DNA of 64,000 bases from Mycolicibacterium flavescens. GTDB lineage: Bacteria; Actinomycetota; Actinomycetes; Mycobacteriales; Mycobacteriaceae. The notes beneath the pieces were generated by a model. It was not told the DNA's origin, searched no databases, and saw nothing but the letters and a program-made list of their open reading frames with translations. The stretch spans positions 62,001 through 126,000 of the forward strand of contig NZ_MIHA01000009.1 of NCBI RefSeq assembly GCF_001722335.1, in the 5' to 3' direction. Below are positions 9,058-18,275 of the stretch, piece by piece. Within the stretch, counting starts at the first letter, position 1. Every line of letters starts with the position of its first letter. The translations under genes and the position numbers were made by a program.

Positions 9058-9746
9058 TGGTACTGATCACCAATGATGCGCAAGCCGCGGTAGCCGGAAT
9101 CGAAGACGGCGCAACCGTTCTGGTGGGCGGCTTCGGCATGGCCGGCATGCCGACCGTGTTGATCGACGCACTGATCGCCCAGGGCGCCACCAACCTGACC
9201 ATCGTCAGCAACAACGCCGGCAACGGCGACACCGGACTGGCGGCGCTGCTGGCTGCCGGCCGGGTCGACCGCATCATCTGCTCGTTCCCGCGGCAAACCG
9301 ATTCCTACGTGTTCGACGAGCTGTATCGCGCGGGCAGGATCGACCTCGAGGTGGTCCCGCAGGGCAATCTCGCCGAACGCATGCGGGCCGCGGGTGCCGG
9401 CATCGGCGCCTTCTACTCGCCGACGGGGTTCGGCACCGACCTCGCGGCGGGTCGCGAATCCCGCACGATCAACGGACGCGACTACGTGTTGGAGTACCCC
9501 ATCCACGGCGACGTCGCTCTGATCGGCGCCTACCGCAGTGACCGGATGGGCAACCTCGTCTACCGCAAGACGGCGCGCAACTTCGGGCCGGTCATGGCGA
9601 CGGCGGCCGACCTGACGATCGTCGAGGTGTCCGAGGTCGTCGAGACAGGCGCCATAGACCCGGAATGCGTTGTCACACCGTCGATATACGTCGATCGAGT
9701 GCTCGATCTCGAAGCGGCGGGTGTCGGCGTATCGGAGGCGTCATGA
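9054..9746 (+). CDS. pcaI: 3-oxoadipate CoA-transferase, subunit A
   Basis: About 230 aa. Family I CoA-transferase alpha subunit with the GGFGMAGMP signature near residue 25 and SNNAGNGDTGL. With PcaJ it moves CoA from succinyl-CoA to 3-oxoadipate. The start is either GTG 9054, overlapping the pcaL stop as GTGA, or ATG 9057 one codon later; the sequence does not decide. Stop overlaps pcaJ by 4 bp. Confidence 0.93.
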   Translation: MMVLITNDAQAAVAGIEDGATVLVGGFGMAGMPTVLIDALIAQGATNLTIVSNNAGNGDTGLAALLAAGRVDRIICSFPRQTDSYVFDELYRAGRIDLEVVPQGNLAERMRAAGAGIGAFYSPTGFGTDLAAGRESRTINGRDYVLEYPIHGDVALIGAYRSDRMGNLVYRKTARNFGPVMATAADLTIVEVSEVVETGAIDPECVVTPSIYVDRVLDLEAAGVGVSEAS

Positions 9747-10429
9747 CCATCGCACTCACCGTGTCGCGCACCGTCGAGCACCTTGACCGGCCGGCGTTGG
9801 ACCGCGACGAGATCGCCCAAGCCGTCGCCTCCGACATCCCGCGTGGCTCCTTCGTCAACCTGGGCATCGGACAGCCGACGAAAGTTTCGGACTATCTCTC
9901 GCCTGAGAGCGGAGTCGTTCTGCACACCGAGAACGGCATGTTGGGAATGGGCCCGGAAGCACACGGCGAGGAGATCGATCCCGACCTGACCAACGCCGGA
10001 AAGATGCCGGTGACCGAGTTGCCCGGCGCCGCCTACTTCCACCATGCGGACTCGTTCGCGATGATGCGCGGCGGACACCTCGACGTGTGCGTGATGGGCG
10101 CCTTTCAGGTGTCCGCGCACGGCGATCTGGCTAACTGGCACACCGGCGCGCCAGGGTCGATACCCGCGGTCGGGGGTGCCATGGACCTGGCGATCGGCGC
10201 CAAGGACGTCTTCGTGATGATGAGCCTGTTCGCGAAGGACGGGACGCCGAAACTCGTTGCAAACTGCACCTATCCGCTCACCGGGTTGTCCTGCGTCAGC
10301 CGCGTGTACACCGAATCGGCCACATTCGCCGTCCGGCCCGAGGGCGTGCGAGTCATCGCGACCTACGGGGTGTCCTTCACCGAACTCGTCCACCGACTAG
10401 AGGTGCCGCTCAGACGGGTGGAGGAGTAG
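9743..10429 (+). CDS. pcaJ: 3-oxoadipate CoA-transferase, subunit B
   Basis: 228 aa from ATG 9743, which overlaps the pcaI stop (ATGA) and follows GGAGG; the frame is open 78 bp further upstream, but that is shadow coding. The catalytic glutamate is in HTENGMLGMGP, preceded by NLGIGQPTKVSDYL, both diagnostic for the beta subunit of family I CoA-transferases. It forms the heteromer with PcaI. The product, 3-oxoadipyl-CoA, would need a thiolase (PcaF) that is not in this window. Confidence 0.93.
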   Translation: MTIALTVSRTVEHLDRPALDRDEIAQAVASDIPRGSFVNLGIGQPTKVSDYLSPESGVVLHTENGMLGMGPEAHGEEIDPDLTNAGKMPVTELPGAAYFHHADSFAMMRGGHLDVCVMGAFQVSAHGDLANWHTGAPGSIPAVGGAMDLAIGAKDVFVMMSLFAKDGTPKLVANCTYPLTGLSCVSRVYTESATFAVRPEGVRVIATYGVSFTELVHRLEVPLRRVEE

Positions 10430-10435
10430 CAACTG

Positions 10436-10891
10436 ATGCCTACCGTGATCGTCATGAACGGGCCGAACCTCAACCTGCTCGGCACGCGGGAACCCACCCA
10501 CTACGGTTCGAGCACCCTCGATGACGTCGAGAAGCTCTGCCGGGCGGTCGGCGACGACCTCGCCCTGGACATCGATTTCCTCCAGTCCAATCACGAAGGG
10601 GTGTTGATCGACAGGATCCACGCCGCCGGAGCCGACTGGCGGTCGGGAAGTCTGCTCGGCGCAGTGTTCAACCCAGGGGCGTACGCGCACACCTCGATAG
10701 CGCTGCGCGACGCGATCAAAGGTGCCGAGCTTCCAGTGATCGAAATGCACGTGTCGAACGTTCACCGGCGCGAAGCCTTCAGACACCATTCCTACATTTC
10801 ATCGGTCGCCACGGGCGTGATCGTGGGTCTGGGAGTCAAAGGCTACGAATTGGCCATCCGATCCCTCGCCGATCAAGGAGAGCAACCGTGA
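10436..10891 (+). CDS. aroQ: 3-dehydroquinate dehydratase, type II (catabolic)
   Basis: 151 aa, a normal type II dehydroquinase. Key segments: [17 protein letters not shown], with the catalytic flexible loop (Arg, then Tyr in HYG), [29 protein letters not shown] and [17 protein letters not shown]. It removes water from 3-dehydroquinate to give 3-dehydroshikimate. Type II enzymes serve both biosynthesis and catabolism; its place between pcaJ (6 bp away) and qsuB (4-bp overlap) shows the catabolic role, equivalent to qsuC/catabolic quiB. Confidence 0.93.
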   Translation: MPTVIVMNGPNLNLLGTREPTHYGSSTLDDVEKLCRAVGDDLALDIDFLQSNHEGVLIDRIHAAGADWRSGSLLGAVFNPGAYAHTSIALRDAIKGAELPVIEMHVSNVHRREAFRHHSYISSVATGVIVGLGVKGYELAIRSLADQGEQP

Positions 10892-12747
10892 CTTTCAGCG
10901 CGAAGCGCCATGCGAAAACCATTGCCACTGTTTGTCTGTCGGGAACACTCGACGACAAGCTCGTCGCTGCAGCGCACGCCGGGTTCGACGGCGTCGAACT
11001 GTTCGAACCCGATCTCATCGCATCGACATCCAGCGCGAATCAGGTGCGCGAGCAATGCGAAGACCTCGGATTGGAAATCGTCCTCTATCAGCCGTTCCGA
11101 GACCTCGACAGCACCGATCCAGAACAGTTCCGCCGTAATCTGAAACGACTCGATCGCAAGTTCGACGTCATGGCCGAGCTCGGTGCCGGGTTGATCTTGG
11201 TGTGCTCCAACGCGTCCGCAGACGCGGTGACCGATTTGGACGAGCTGGCAACACAACTGCGTGCCGCGGGTGATCTCGCGCAGCGTCGCGGAATGCGGAT
11301 TGCCTACGAGGCGCTGGCATGGGGGAGCACCGTCAATCTGTGGCAGCAGTCCTGGGATGCGGTTAGTAGAGCCGATCACCCGGCTGTCGGCCTGTGCCTG
11401 GACAGCTTTCACATCCTGTCGAGATCCTCGGCTCTCGCCAACCTCGACGAGGTTCCGGGCGACAAGATCTTCTTCGTCCAACTCGCCGACGCTCCGCACA
11501 AGGACATGGACGTCCTGCAATGGAGTAGGCACTACCGACTGTTTCCCGGGGAAGGCGCGTTCGACCTCACCGCGTTCACCAAGGCCGTATTGAAAGCCGG
11601 CTATCGCGGCCCCTTGTCGCTGGAGGTATTCAACGATGTCTTCCGGCAAGCCTCACCCGTCCGCACGGCCATTGACGCGGTTCGCTCGTTGGAAGCCTTG
11701 GCAGCCGACCTGGACGAACGCCGGACACCCTCACGGATCCACGCCGCGTTCATCGAATTGAGTGTCACTCCGACGAACCTCGCGAGCGCGGAGCGAGCGC
11801 TGACAGCGCTGGGATTCTCGCGCGCGGCGAAACACCGTTCGAAGCCGGTCGCCGTCTGGACGCAGAACGACGCCACCATTCTCGTGAGCGTCTCGACCGA
11901 CGCCGCAGAGGACGACTCCACATCGATCGCGGCGATCGGGTTCGAAACCGACGACCCGTCCCGGGTGGCTGCGGCCGCAGAAGGGCTGCATGTTGCCGCG
12001 CTGCCGCGCGTGGTCCGTCCCGGGGAGGCCGACCTGCCGGCCGTAGCCGCACCCGATGGCGTGTCGGTCTTCTTCGTCTCCGCCGATCGCGATCCGTTGG
12101 ACTGGCGTAGAGATTTCGAATCCGAACCGTCGATCAACGCCGTCTTCGACGGGGGCATCTCCGGTATCGACCACATTTCAGTGACAGCGCCGTTCGACCG
12201 GTACGACGAATGCGTCCTGTTCTATCGATCCGTACTCGGGATGCTCACCGAAGAGGTAGCCGAATATCCCGGCCCTTACGGCCTGGTGCGCAGTCATCTG
12301 CTGCGGACGCGAGATTCGAGCGGGTTCGGTGTGGCGCTCGACGGCCCGTTACTGCGGCGCGGTAGGTGGTCACCTGGCGTTCAGACTCCCCAGCACATCG
12401 CGTTGACGACCCGGGACATCATCGGCACGGTGTCGAAGATGTCGAGCGATGCGCCGATGCTGCAGATCTCGGCCAACTACTACGACGACCTACAGGCCCG
12501 GCTCGACCTGACCGACGAGTTCGTCTCTACGCTGATGCGGCACAACATCCTCTACGACCGGCGGGCGGGCGGCGAGTACCTGCACGCCTACACCACGGTG
12601 ATCGGCTCTCAGGTCTACTTCGAGATCGTCGAGCGGCGCGGCGACTACCGCGGTCGCCCAGTCGCCGACGCCCCGATCCGGATGGCCGCTCACGTCGCCG
12701 CACGCCGGGGTAAGGCGACCTCGAACAGCGTTCCACCTTCAGGATAA
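10888..12747 (+). CDS. qsuB: 3-dehydroshikimate dehydratase fused to HPPD-like domain
   Basis: 619 aa, the length of corynebacterial QsuB. The N-terminal half (about 1-270) is a sugar-phosphate-isomerase-type TIM barrel with the metal ligands E141 (YEALAWG), D172 (CLDSFHI), Q198 (FVQLADAP) and E246 (SLEVFND); it dehydrates 3-dehydroshikimate to protocatechuate. The C-terminal half holds VOC/4-hydroxyphenylpyruvate-dioxygenase-like modules and keeps a possible iron triad: H429 (GIDHISV), H503 (PQHIALTT) and E579 (YFEIVER). In characterised homologues this half is not known to be needed for the dehydratase reaction; its own activity is unclear. GTG start overlaps the aroQ stop (GTGA). Last gene of the operon. 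Confidence 0.92.
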   Translation: MTFSAKRHAKTIATVCLSGTLDDKLVAAAHAGFDGVELFEPDLIASTSSANQVREQCEDLGLEIVLYQPFRDLDSTDPEQFRRNLKRLDRKFDVMAELGAGLILVCSNASADAVTDLDELATQLRAAGDLAQRRGMRIAYEALAWGSTVNLWQQSWDAVSRADHPAVGLCLDSFHILSRSSALANLDEVPGDKIFFVQLADAPHKDMDVLQWSRHYRLFPGEGAFDLTAFTKAVLKAGYRGPLSLEVFNDVFRQASPVRTAIDAVRSLEALAADLDERRTPSRIHAAFIELSVTPTNLASAERALTALGFSRAAKHRSKPVAVWTQNDATILVSVSTDAAEDDSTSIAAIGFETDDPSRVAAAAEGLHVAALPRVVRPGEADLPAVAAPDGVSVFFVSADRDPLDWRRDFESEPSINAVFDGGISGIDHISVTAPFDRYDECVLFYRSVLGMLTEEVAEYPGPYGLVRSHLLRTRDSSGFGVALDGPLLRRGRWSPGVQTPQHIALTTRDIIGTVSKMSSDAPMLQISANYYDDLQARLDLTDEFVSTLMRHNILYDRRAGGEYLHAYTTVIGSQVYFEIVERRGDYRGRPVADAPIRMAAHVAARRGKATSNSVPPSG

Positions 12748-12826
12748 GACAGGCAGGGGGTCTTGCGGCAAGGGCGCAGTGGTGCTGCATACTTGCGAAC
12801 CCCAGCAGCCCGTCCGAAGGATCCGC

Positions 12827-13249
12827 GTGTCGCAATCGCTTGATGAAGGCCCGTTTTTCCATGGCACCACAGCGCAATTGGGCGCCGGTCAGTTTCTCAC
12901 CGCGGGTCATCGATCGAACTACCGCCCTGAGATCGTGATGAACCACGTCTACTTCACCGCTCTCGTCGACGGGGCGGGCCTTGCCGCCGAGATCGCCGCA
13001 GAACTCGCCGGCAAGGGAGCCGTTCCGAGGGTCTATGAGGTTGAGCCGACCGGGGAGTTCGAGGACGACCCGAACGTGACCGACAAGAAGTTCCCGGGCA
13101 ACCCGATGCGGTCATACCGCAGTTCGGCGCCGCTACGGGTCGTCGGCGAGATCACCGAATGGACGCGGCTGACACCGGATCAGTTGCAGGAATGGCGGGA
13201 ACGTCTGTCCGCGCTCCTCTCCGACGAACACGCCGAGATCATCAACTGA
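12827..13249 (+). CDS. arr: Rifamycin ADP-ribosyltransferase (Arr family)
   Basis: 140 aa. Very similar by eye to mycobacterial Arr: FFHGTTAQL, SNYRPEIVMNHVYFTAL, YEVEPTGEFEDDPNVTDKKFPG and SYRSSAPLRVVGEI. H12 (FHGT), Y42 (VYFTAL) and an Asp in the EDDPNVTD segment correspond to the catalytic His-Tyr-Asp positions. Arr transfers ADP-ribose from NAD+ to rifamycins and inactivates them, giving intrinsic resistance in M. smegmatis. GTG 12827 is chosen because GAAGGA lies 5-6 bp upstream and the length fits the family; the frame stays open back to 12779. It follows the quinate operon by 79 bp but is probably transcribed on its own. Confidence 0.93.
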   Translation: MSQSLDEGPFFHGTTAQLGAGQFLTAGHRSNYRPEIVMNHVYFTALVDGAGLAAEIAAELAGKGAVPRVYEVEPTGEFEDDPNVTDKKFPGNPMRSYRSSAPLRVVGEITEWTRLTPDQLQEWRERLSALLSDEHAEIIN

Positions 13250-13424
13250 CGCTGCCGGCGACGGGGGGCGACGTGGCGAATCTCGTTGCCAACAACAGTG
13301 GCTCACGCACTTCGGCAGGTATACCCGGCAAACTCAGCCCCTGCCGGGACGCACGTGTCGATTCGGGAAACCTCTTGCAACCTACACCGCACTTTTTGTA
13401 TCGGTGGAGTCGAGGGAGGTTGCC

Positions 13425-14084
13425 ATGTCCATCACAGAATCGAAGATTACCGCCGTGGTTCTGGTGACAACACTGCTGGCGGTTGGTTGTACGCGCGAAG
13501 CTTCCAACCCGGCCACCGAACAGACGGAAGCCTCCGGTACGCCCACGGAACAGTCGAAAGTCACCGGTACCGCAAGCGCCTGCAACGTCGTGTCGGCACC
13601 CATGACAGCGGTCCGGAGTCTGGCCAACGAGCCGCAGATCGTCATCCCCCAGCCCGCCGGATGGGAGCGCGATCCAGAGAACGAGTCCGAAGAGCGGCGG
13701 TTCGCCATGGCTAACGGAAGCTTGAAGGCGGGCCGCATCGCGTCAGCGACGGTGGCATTGAGGACGCTACAAGGCCACCGCGACCCCGCGACGGAGCTGG
13801 AAAGCGTGCGTGTCAGGACCGAAAAAGACCCTGGCAACACACATGTGACCGCCACCGACACCGAGGTGTGCGGTTTCCCCGGCCAGACAGTTCACTTCAC
13901 GCGGACCAGCGACGGGTTGCCGTCGGCCGACGAGACCCTGCTGGTAGTCGTCGTCCCTGCGGCAGACGAAACCCATCAGGTCGCGGTCACGACCAGAACC
14001 ACCCACGGCGACGATCCTGAGTACCAGCGTGCGATCGGAACGATCCTTTCCGGAGTCCAGGTGCTGACACCCGCTACTGCCTGA
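13425..14084 (+). CDS. LpqN/LpqT-family lipoprotein
   Basis: 219 aa. N-terminal signal peptide ending in a lipobox (LLAVGC at about residue 22), then a Thr/Ser/Pro/Glu-rich linker and a globular domain with PQPAGWERDP and the FPGQTVHFTRT region, as in mycobacterial LpqN/LpqT proteins. Expected to be anchored to the outer face of the cytoplasmic membrane or the cell wall. ATG 13425 follows a strong GAGGGAGG; the longer frame from 13404 has no better signal. LpqN/T proteins are linked to cell-wall biogenesis, but the function of this copy is not known. The 175 bp upstream hold no gene I can support. Confidence 0.82.
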   Translation: MSITESKITAVVLVTTLLAVGCTREASNPATEQTEASGTPTEQSKVTGTASACNVVSAPMTAVRSLANEPQIVIPQPAGWERDPENESEERRFAMANGSLKAGRIASATVALRTLQGHRDPATELESVRVRTEKDPGNTHVTATDTEVCGFPGQTVHFTRTSDGLPSADETLLVVVVPAADETHQVAVTTRTTHGDDPEYQRAIGTILSGVQVLTPATA

Positions 14085-14107
14085 CGTCTCCGGCGCCGAA
14101 CGTGAAG

Positions 14108-14989
14108 CTATGCGCGAGTTTCGGTTGATTTTTCGCGCACAAGCTCACGTTGGCGCTCTACCTGAAACGCAAACGTCGTCGTCTCGGCGACCGACCGCCG
14201 TTCGGGCGGCGGAAGCGGCTCACCCACGGATTGCGGCCCCAGCCGGATCAACGCCTGCGGATACGCGGCGCCGTCGAAAACCTCACACGCCAACGCGATC
14301 CGGTCGCGTGAGTTCCGCAGCGGCTCCGTCAACGGACACGTCACCAGCCCGAGGGCTGTCGCAGCCAATGTCAGGTCGCTGAGCGCCTCACCTGCGCGCA
14401 GCCGCGCCAGGTCGGTGTCGGAGTCGGTCGCCAGCACCAGCATCGCGGCCTCGTCGTCGTCGTGCGCCGGTGAACCATCTGCGAACCGCAACGCGAACTC
14501 GGCGTCGCCCAGCCGGGTCCAGCGAGAGGTCGGCACGACCGACACCTCGACGTCGAACCGCGCCGCGCGGACGACGAGCTGCTCGACGGTGCCCGCGGGC
14601 AGCGCGCCGCGATAGGGTCGGCGGTCCGCCCGGCGCCGCGAAATCGCTTCGGCCAGCTCGCGGCTCCCGTCACCGCCGGGCCGCACCTCGAGGTCGATCG
14701 ACGCCAGCACCCCGTCCTCGGGGAACCGACGGATCCGGCTTCCCCACCCGGCCGCGGCGAAGGCGACGACGCAGTGGTGCAGCACGGCACCGCAACCGAG
14801 CAGGACGTCGCTCCGGTCCGAGGGGCTGTCCCCGCGGCGGCGTTGCCAGTCGGCGGACAACTGGACACCGCGGTCGTCGACCAGCCATCGCCAGGGCTGG
14901 GCGTTGCCCGCCGACGGGGCCCGCGCCGCGAGGTCGAGAACCCGCTCCAGCGTCGAGGCGTCGGGGAAGGCGGCATCCACGTCGTCCAT
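14108..14989 (-). CDS. Acg-family nitroreductase-like protein
   Basis: 293 aa. Nitroreductase fold split into two halves: N-terminal LAARAPSAGNAQPWRW (FMN-binding Ser/Asn/Gln region) and later RRRADRRPYRG and the AGEALSDLTLAATALGL segment. This resembles M. tuberculosis Acg/Rv3131-type proteins of the dormancy regulon, which bind FMN but lack normal nitroreductase turnover and may sequester flavin. ATG 14989 is the start; the gene is divergent from the MpaB-family gene with 99 bp between them. I did not find a clear DosR box there. Confidence 0.8.
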   Translation of the reverse strand: MDDVDAAFPDASTLERVLDLAARAPSAGNAQPWRWLVDDRGVQLSADWQRRRGDSPSDRSDVLLGCGAVLHHCVVAFAAAGWGSRIRRFPEDGVLASIDLEVRPGGDGSRELAEAISRRRADRRPYRGALPAGTVEQLVVRAARFDVEVSVVPTSRWTRLGDAEFALRFADGSPAHDDDEAAMLVLATDSDTDLARLRAGEALSDLTLAATALGLVTCPLTEPLRNSRDRIALACEVFDGAAYPQALIRLGPQSVGEPLPPPERRSVAETTTFAFQVERQRELVREKSTETRA

Positions 14990-15088
14990 TGTGACCTGTC
15001 CTGGGCGTCAACTCAGAACCGCCGTTCACATAATCTCCACTCCTGCGATAACTTCGACACAGATGCCCTCTGCGAATGGACTCAACAC

Positions 15089-16477
15089 ATGACCCTGACC
15101 GGCGAACGCCAAGAGATCGCACTCGAGGACGTCGAGTTCAATCGTCGCGACGAGCCTGAGCGGCCGCTGCGGCCCATCCCGCCGGGTCGTGACCACTTCG
15201 CCGACCAGTGGCGCCAGATGCGTGAGTTCATCTTCGGCGACTGGATCGACATCGACAAAGAGGTCGAACCCAACACCATCACCCGCCTGCGCGACGACTA
15301 CTTCTGGCAGGCCGACGAGCACATGATCGGCGTGGTCGACGCGTTCGAGCGGATCGGCCACGAGCGGGGCCGGGCAATGTTCGAACAGGCGCTGACCCAA
15401 GGGATCGAGACCCTCGACGATCCTCCGCAGGAGTTCGTCGAACTGTTCGAGCACCTCGACCAGCTGCCGAGCCAGTTCGACCTCGTGGCCGCCGAACGCG
15501 GCCGCATGCTGGCGATGTCGGCCACCATGGCGGCGACGATGATCATCCGCGGGTGGGCGTTCTACGAGACCGCGATGACCGGCGACATCTCCGCGGCCAC
15601 CGGCGCCACCGGCCGGTTCGCCGACGACGGGCCCCGGCGCTTCATCGAGACCGCGCGGGTGTTCGCGGAGTTCACGCTGCCCGACATCTTCGACCGGCAC
15701 TCGGAGGCCTTCCAGGACGTGGTGCGGGTGCGGTTGATGCACGCGATGGTCAGCCGCGGATTGCGTCGCAAATGGGGCGACGACGTCTATCTCAAGTTCG
15801 GCGAACCGATTCCGGTCACGTCGCTGCTCGGCTTCGGGAGTGGCATGCTGCTCGGGCGGCTCGTGGACCACGCCTTCGGGCGCAAGCTGACGCGCCGGGA
15901 ACTCGAGGACCTCGCCGAGTACTCGTCGTTCTCGGGCCGGCTCTGGGGAGCGCCGGAGCGGCTGCAGTCCGCCGACGGCCTCGAGCTGATCAAGTCGCTG
16001 AACTATGTGCTGGCCCGCGGCGGCAATCCGTCACCGTGGCGGGCCCAGCTCGTCGACGCGATCGCCGGCCCGGCGCACCTGATGACGCTGACCGAGACCT
16101 TCCCCGGCTGGGCCCGCAAGCTGGTGGCGCGGCACGTCAACCAGCTCACCGCCAGCGTCGCCCTGGTCCCGGCCGGTGTGGTGTTCGGATACCAGCAGAT
16201 CGAGGCGATGATCGCCGGCACCCTGTTCGAACCGCTGGGCTACAACTTTCAACGGCGGATCCAGGTGTTCGAGAACATCGCCCGCGTCAACGTCGGCATC
16301 GCGCGGGTCGCCGACCGGCTGCCGTGGACCAATCCGATCCGCGAGCAGAGGAAGCGGACCGGTGCGGCCGCGCGTGAGCGGATCGCCACGCTGAACAAGA
16401 TCGCCCGCGGCAAGAACATCCCGCTGACCTACACCCATCACGACCGCTCGACGGCCGGAGAGGGCTTCACCGGATAA
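15089..16477 (+). CDS. MpaB-family oxygenase (DUF2236, latex-clearing-protein-like)
   Basis: 462 aa from ATG 15089; the frame is open for 315 bp more upstream, but that region is a shadow of the nitroreductase gene. All-helical heme-b oxygenase family that includes MpaB and rubber oxygenase Lcp. Conserved-looking segments are GRMLAMSATMAATMIIRGWAF, VRLMHAMVSRGLRRKW (the Arg/His motif of the family) and PVTSLLGFGSG. Mycobacteria carry many paralogues of unknown substrate. It has no signal peptide, so it is cytoplasmic. A perfect hairpin follows 10 bp after the stop. Confidence 0.75.
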   Translation: MTLTGERQEIALEDVEFNRRDEPERPLRPIPPGRDHFADQWRQMREFIFGDWIDIDKEVEPNTITRLRDDYFWQADEHMIGVVDAFERIGHERGRAMFEQALTQGIETLDDPPQEFVELFEHLDQLPSQFDLVAAERGRMLAMSATMAATMIIRGWAFYETAMTGDISAATGATGRFADDGPRRFIETARVFAEFTLPDIFDRHSEAFQDVVRVRLMHAMVSRGLRRKWGDDVYLKFGEPIPVTSLLGFGSGMLLGRLVDHAFGRKLTRRELEDLAEYSSFSGRLWGAPERLQSADGLELIKSLNYVLARGGNPSPWRAQLVDAIAGPAHLMTLTETFPGWARKLVARHVNQLTASVALVPAGVVFGYQQIEAMIAGTLFEPLGYNFQRRIQVFENIARVNVGIARVADRLPWTNPIREQRKRTGAAARERIATLNKIARGKNIPLTYTHHDRSTAGEGFTG

Positions 16478-16482
16478 CCCGG

Positions 16483-16540
16483 CGAAAGTGGATTACCCGC
16501 ACGCCAAAAGCGCGAATGGCGTGCGGGTAATCCACGTTCG
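16483..16540. terminator. Perfect 19-bp-stem hairpin, probable terminator
   Basis: GTGGATTACCCGCACGCCA at 16488-16506 is exactly complementary to 16517-16535, with a 10-nt loop; four more pairs form outside one mismatch. It begins just after the MpaB-family stop. There is no T-run, which is common for mycobacterial intrinsic terminators. It could instead be a repeated palindromic element; a genome-wide search would tell. Confidence 0.6.
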
Positions 16541-16558
16541 GCACACAGTCGCCAACTG

Positions 16559-16574
16559 ACCAGTCATGCCTGGT
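16559..16574. promoter_or_regulatory. Imperfect palindrome before tctC
   Basis: ACCAGTCATGCCTGGT, symmetric at 14 of 16 positions, about 100 bp before the tctC start. It may be an operator for the tct operon, possibly for the nearby GntR protein, but the motif differs from the palindrome before the dehydratase gene, so this is a weak suggestion. Confidence 0.3.
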
Positions 16575-16676
16575 TTGGATGAATCGATGCCAAATATAGC
16601 TTGGACAGGTATCGCCAACCCCACCTAGCGTGCTCGTGAGTGACCTGCGCCACGGTCGGACCTTAGGAGACAACTC

Positions 16677-17696
16677 ATGGCGATCATGCACAGCACCCGC
16701 TTCCGCACCGGACTGGCGGTCGCCGCCGCGGTCGGCCTCACCGTCACCGGATGTTCAGGTGTGCAGAACACGACCGGAAGCGGGTCGGGGGAATCCTGGC
16801 CGTCGGGCACCGTGGAGATGTACGTCGGCGCCTCGCCCGGCGGTTCCAGCGACCTGATCAGCCGCGCCGTGTCGAAAGGCCTCTCCGACAATCTCGGCGC
16901 CTCCTTCCCGGTCATCAACCGGGAAGGCGCCAACGGTGCGCTGGCCGCCGCGGAGATCGTCAACGCCGAACCGGACGGCTCCAAGATCGCGATCCAGAAC
17001 GCGTCGTTGTTCACCATCACCCCGCTCGCCGTCGCGCCGGACGAGGTGACCAACATCGACGATTTCGACGTCGTCCAGGGCGTCTCCCGCGACGACTACG
17101 TGTTGGTCACCAACCCCGCCAGCGGATTCCGCACGATCGCCGACATGCAGAACGCGCCCGACCGGGTCGTCCGGTACGGCACCACCGGGGTCGGCACCGG
17201 AGCCCAGCTGTCGGCCGCCCTGCTGTTCAAGACCAGCAACATCAACGCGCAGGCCGTGCCGTTCGACGGCGGCGCGCCCGCGCTTGCCGCGGTGCTCGGC
17301 AACCAGGTCGACGTCGCCAGCCTGCAGGTCGGCGAGGCGATCGAGAACATCCAGGCCCAAAAGCTGGTCCCGCTGGCCGTTTTCGGCCCCGAGCGCATCG
17401 AGTACCTGCCCGACGTGCCGACAGCCAAAGAGCAGGGCCTCGACGTCGAGGTGACGCAGTACCGGTTCATGACGGTCCCCAAGGGCACCCCGCAGGAGGT
17501 CAAGGACCGGCTCGTCGAAGGGATGCAAGCCACCTTCGCCACCGAGGAATACAAGCAGTTCAACAAGCAGAACAGCCTGACGCCGATGGAGATCCCCGGC
17601 GACGAGGTCCTCGAGCATCTGCGCGAAGACAAGCAACGCTACGCCGACCTGGTCGGCCAGTACGGCATCAGCCTGCGGGAAGAGGGCAGTTCGTGA
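16677..17696 (+). CDS. tctC: Tripartite tricarboxylate transporter substrate-binding lipoprotein
   Basis: 339 aa. Signal peptide with lipobox LTVTGC at about residue 22, then a two-lobed binding protein of the Bug/TctC family: YVGASPGGSSDLISRAVSK near the N-terminus and the RYGTTGVGTGAQLSAALLF segment contact the carboxylates. It captures an organic acid outside the membrane and delivers it to TctAB. ATG with AGGAG about 9 bp upstream. Overlaps tctB by 4 bp (GTGA). Substrate unknown; the convergent dehydratase gene suggests an aldaric or hydroxy acid. Confidence 0.9.
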   Translation: MAIMHSTRFRTGLAVAAAVGLTVTGCSGVQNTTGSGSGESWPSGTVEMYVGASPGGSSDLISRAVSKGLSDNLGASFPVINREGANGALAAAEIVNAEPDGSKIAIQNASLFTITPLAVAPDEVTNIDDFDVVQGVSRDDYVLVTNPASGFRTIADMQNAPDRVVRYGTTGVGTGAQLSAALLFKTSNINAQAVPFDGGAPALAAVLGNQVDVASLQVGEAIENIQAQKLVPLAVFGPERIEYLPDVPTAKEQGLDVEVTQYRFMTVPKGTPQEVKDRLVEGMQATFATEEYKQFNKQNSLTPMEIPGDEVLEHLREDKQRYADLVGQYGISLREEGSS

Positions 17697-18256
17697 CGGA
17701 AACCCACGAAAAGCCGCTCGCACCCGTGGATTCGACACACCGCGCCCCCGGCGACATCCTGCACGAGATCGGGGCCGAGGTCGCCCACGAACTGGAGGAG
17801 GACCGTCCTCCCCAGGGTGGTCCGCTCTACCAGACGGTCAGCGCGCTGATCGGGACCGGAATCGGCGTCGTCGGTGCACTGCTGTCGTGGGGTTACGGTC
17901 TGGGCTCGCTGCACGAACCCGGTCCGGGCCTGTGGCCGTTCGTCGTCAGCGTGCTGATCACCGTGTTGTCGGTGGTGCTGCTGGCGGTGGGCCGCGGGTT
18001 GACCGACAGCGAGGCGTTCACCCGCAGCAGCGCGCTGCCCGCGATCGGCATCGTCACGTTCATCGTGTTCGCCGTCATGCTGCCGATGACCGGATTCGAG
18101 ATACCGGCCTTGCTGCTGTGCGTGGTGTGGCTGAAGTTCCTCGGCGGTGAGACGTGGCGCAGCACGGCGATCATCAGCGTCGCGACTGTCGCGGCGTTCT
18201 ACGTCCTGTTCCTGTACGGGCTCGGCATCCCGCTGCCCCACCTGATCGCCCTGTAG
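17693..18256 (+). CDS. tctB: Tripartite tricarboxylate transporter small membrane subunit
   Basis: 187 aa from GTG 17693, overlapping the tctC stop; the frame is open far upstream only as a shadow of tctC. A soluble, Glu/Asp-rich N-terminus of about 45 residues precedes roughly four to five membrane segments (for example LIGTGIGVVGALLSWGYGLG and TFIVFAVMLPMTGFEIPALL). TctB is the poorly conserved small integral subunit. Followed after 19 bp by tctA. Confidence 0.85.
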   Translation: MTETHEKPLAPVDSTHRAPGDILHEIGAEVAHELEEDRPPQGGPLYQTVSALIGTGIGVVGALLSWGYGLGSLHEPGPGLWPFVVSVLITVLSVVLLAVGRGLTDSEAFTRSSALPAIGIVTFIVFAVMLPMTGFEIPALLLCVVWLKFLGGETWRSTAIISVATVAAFYVLFLYGLGIPLPHLIAL

Positions 18257-18275
18257 CGGAAACCACTCCACCATC

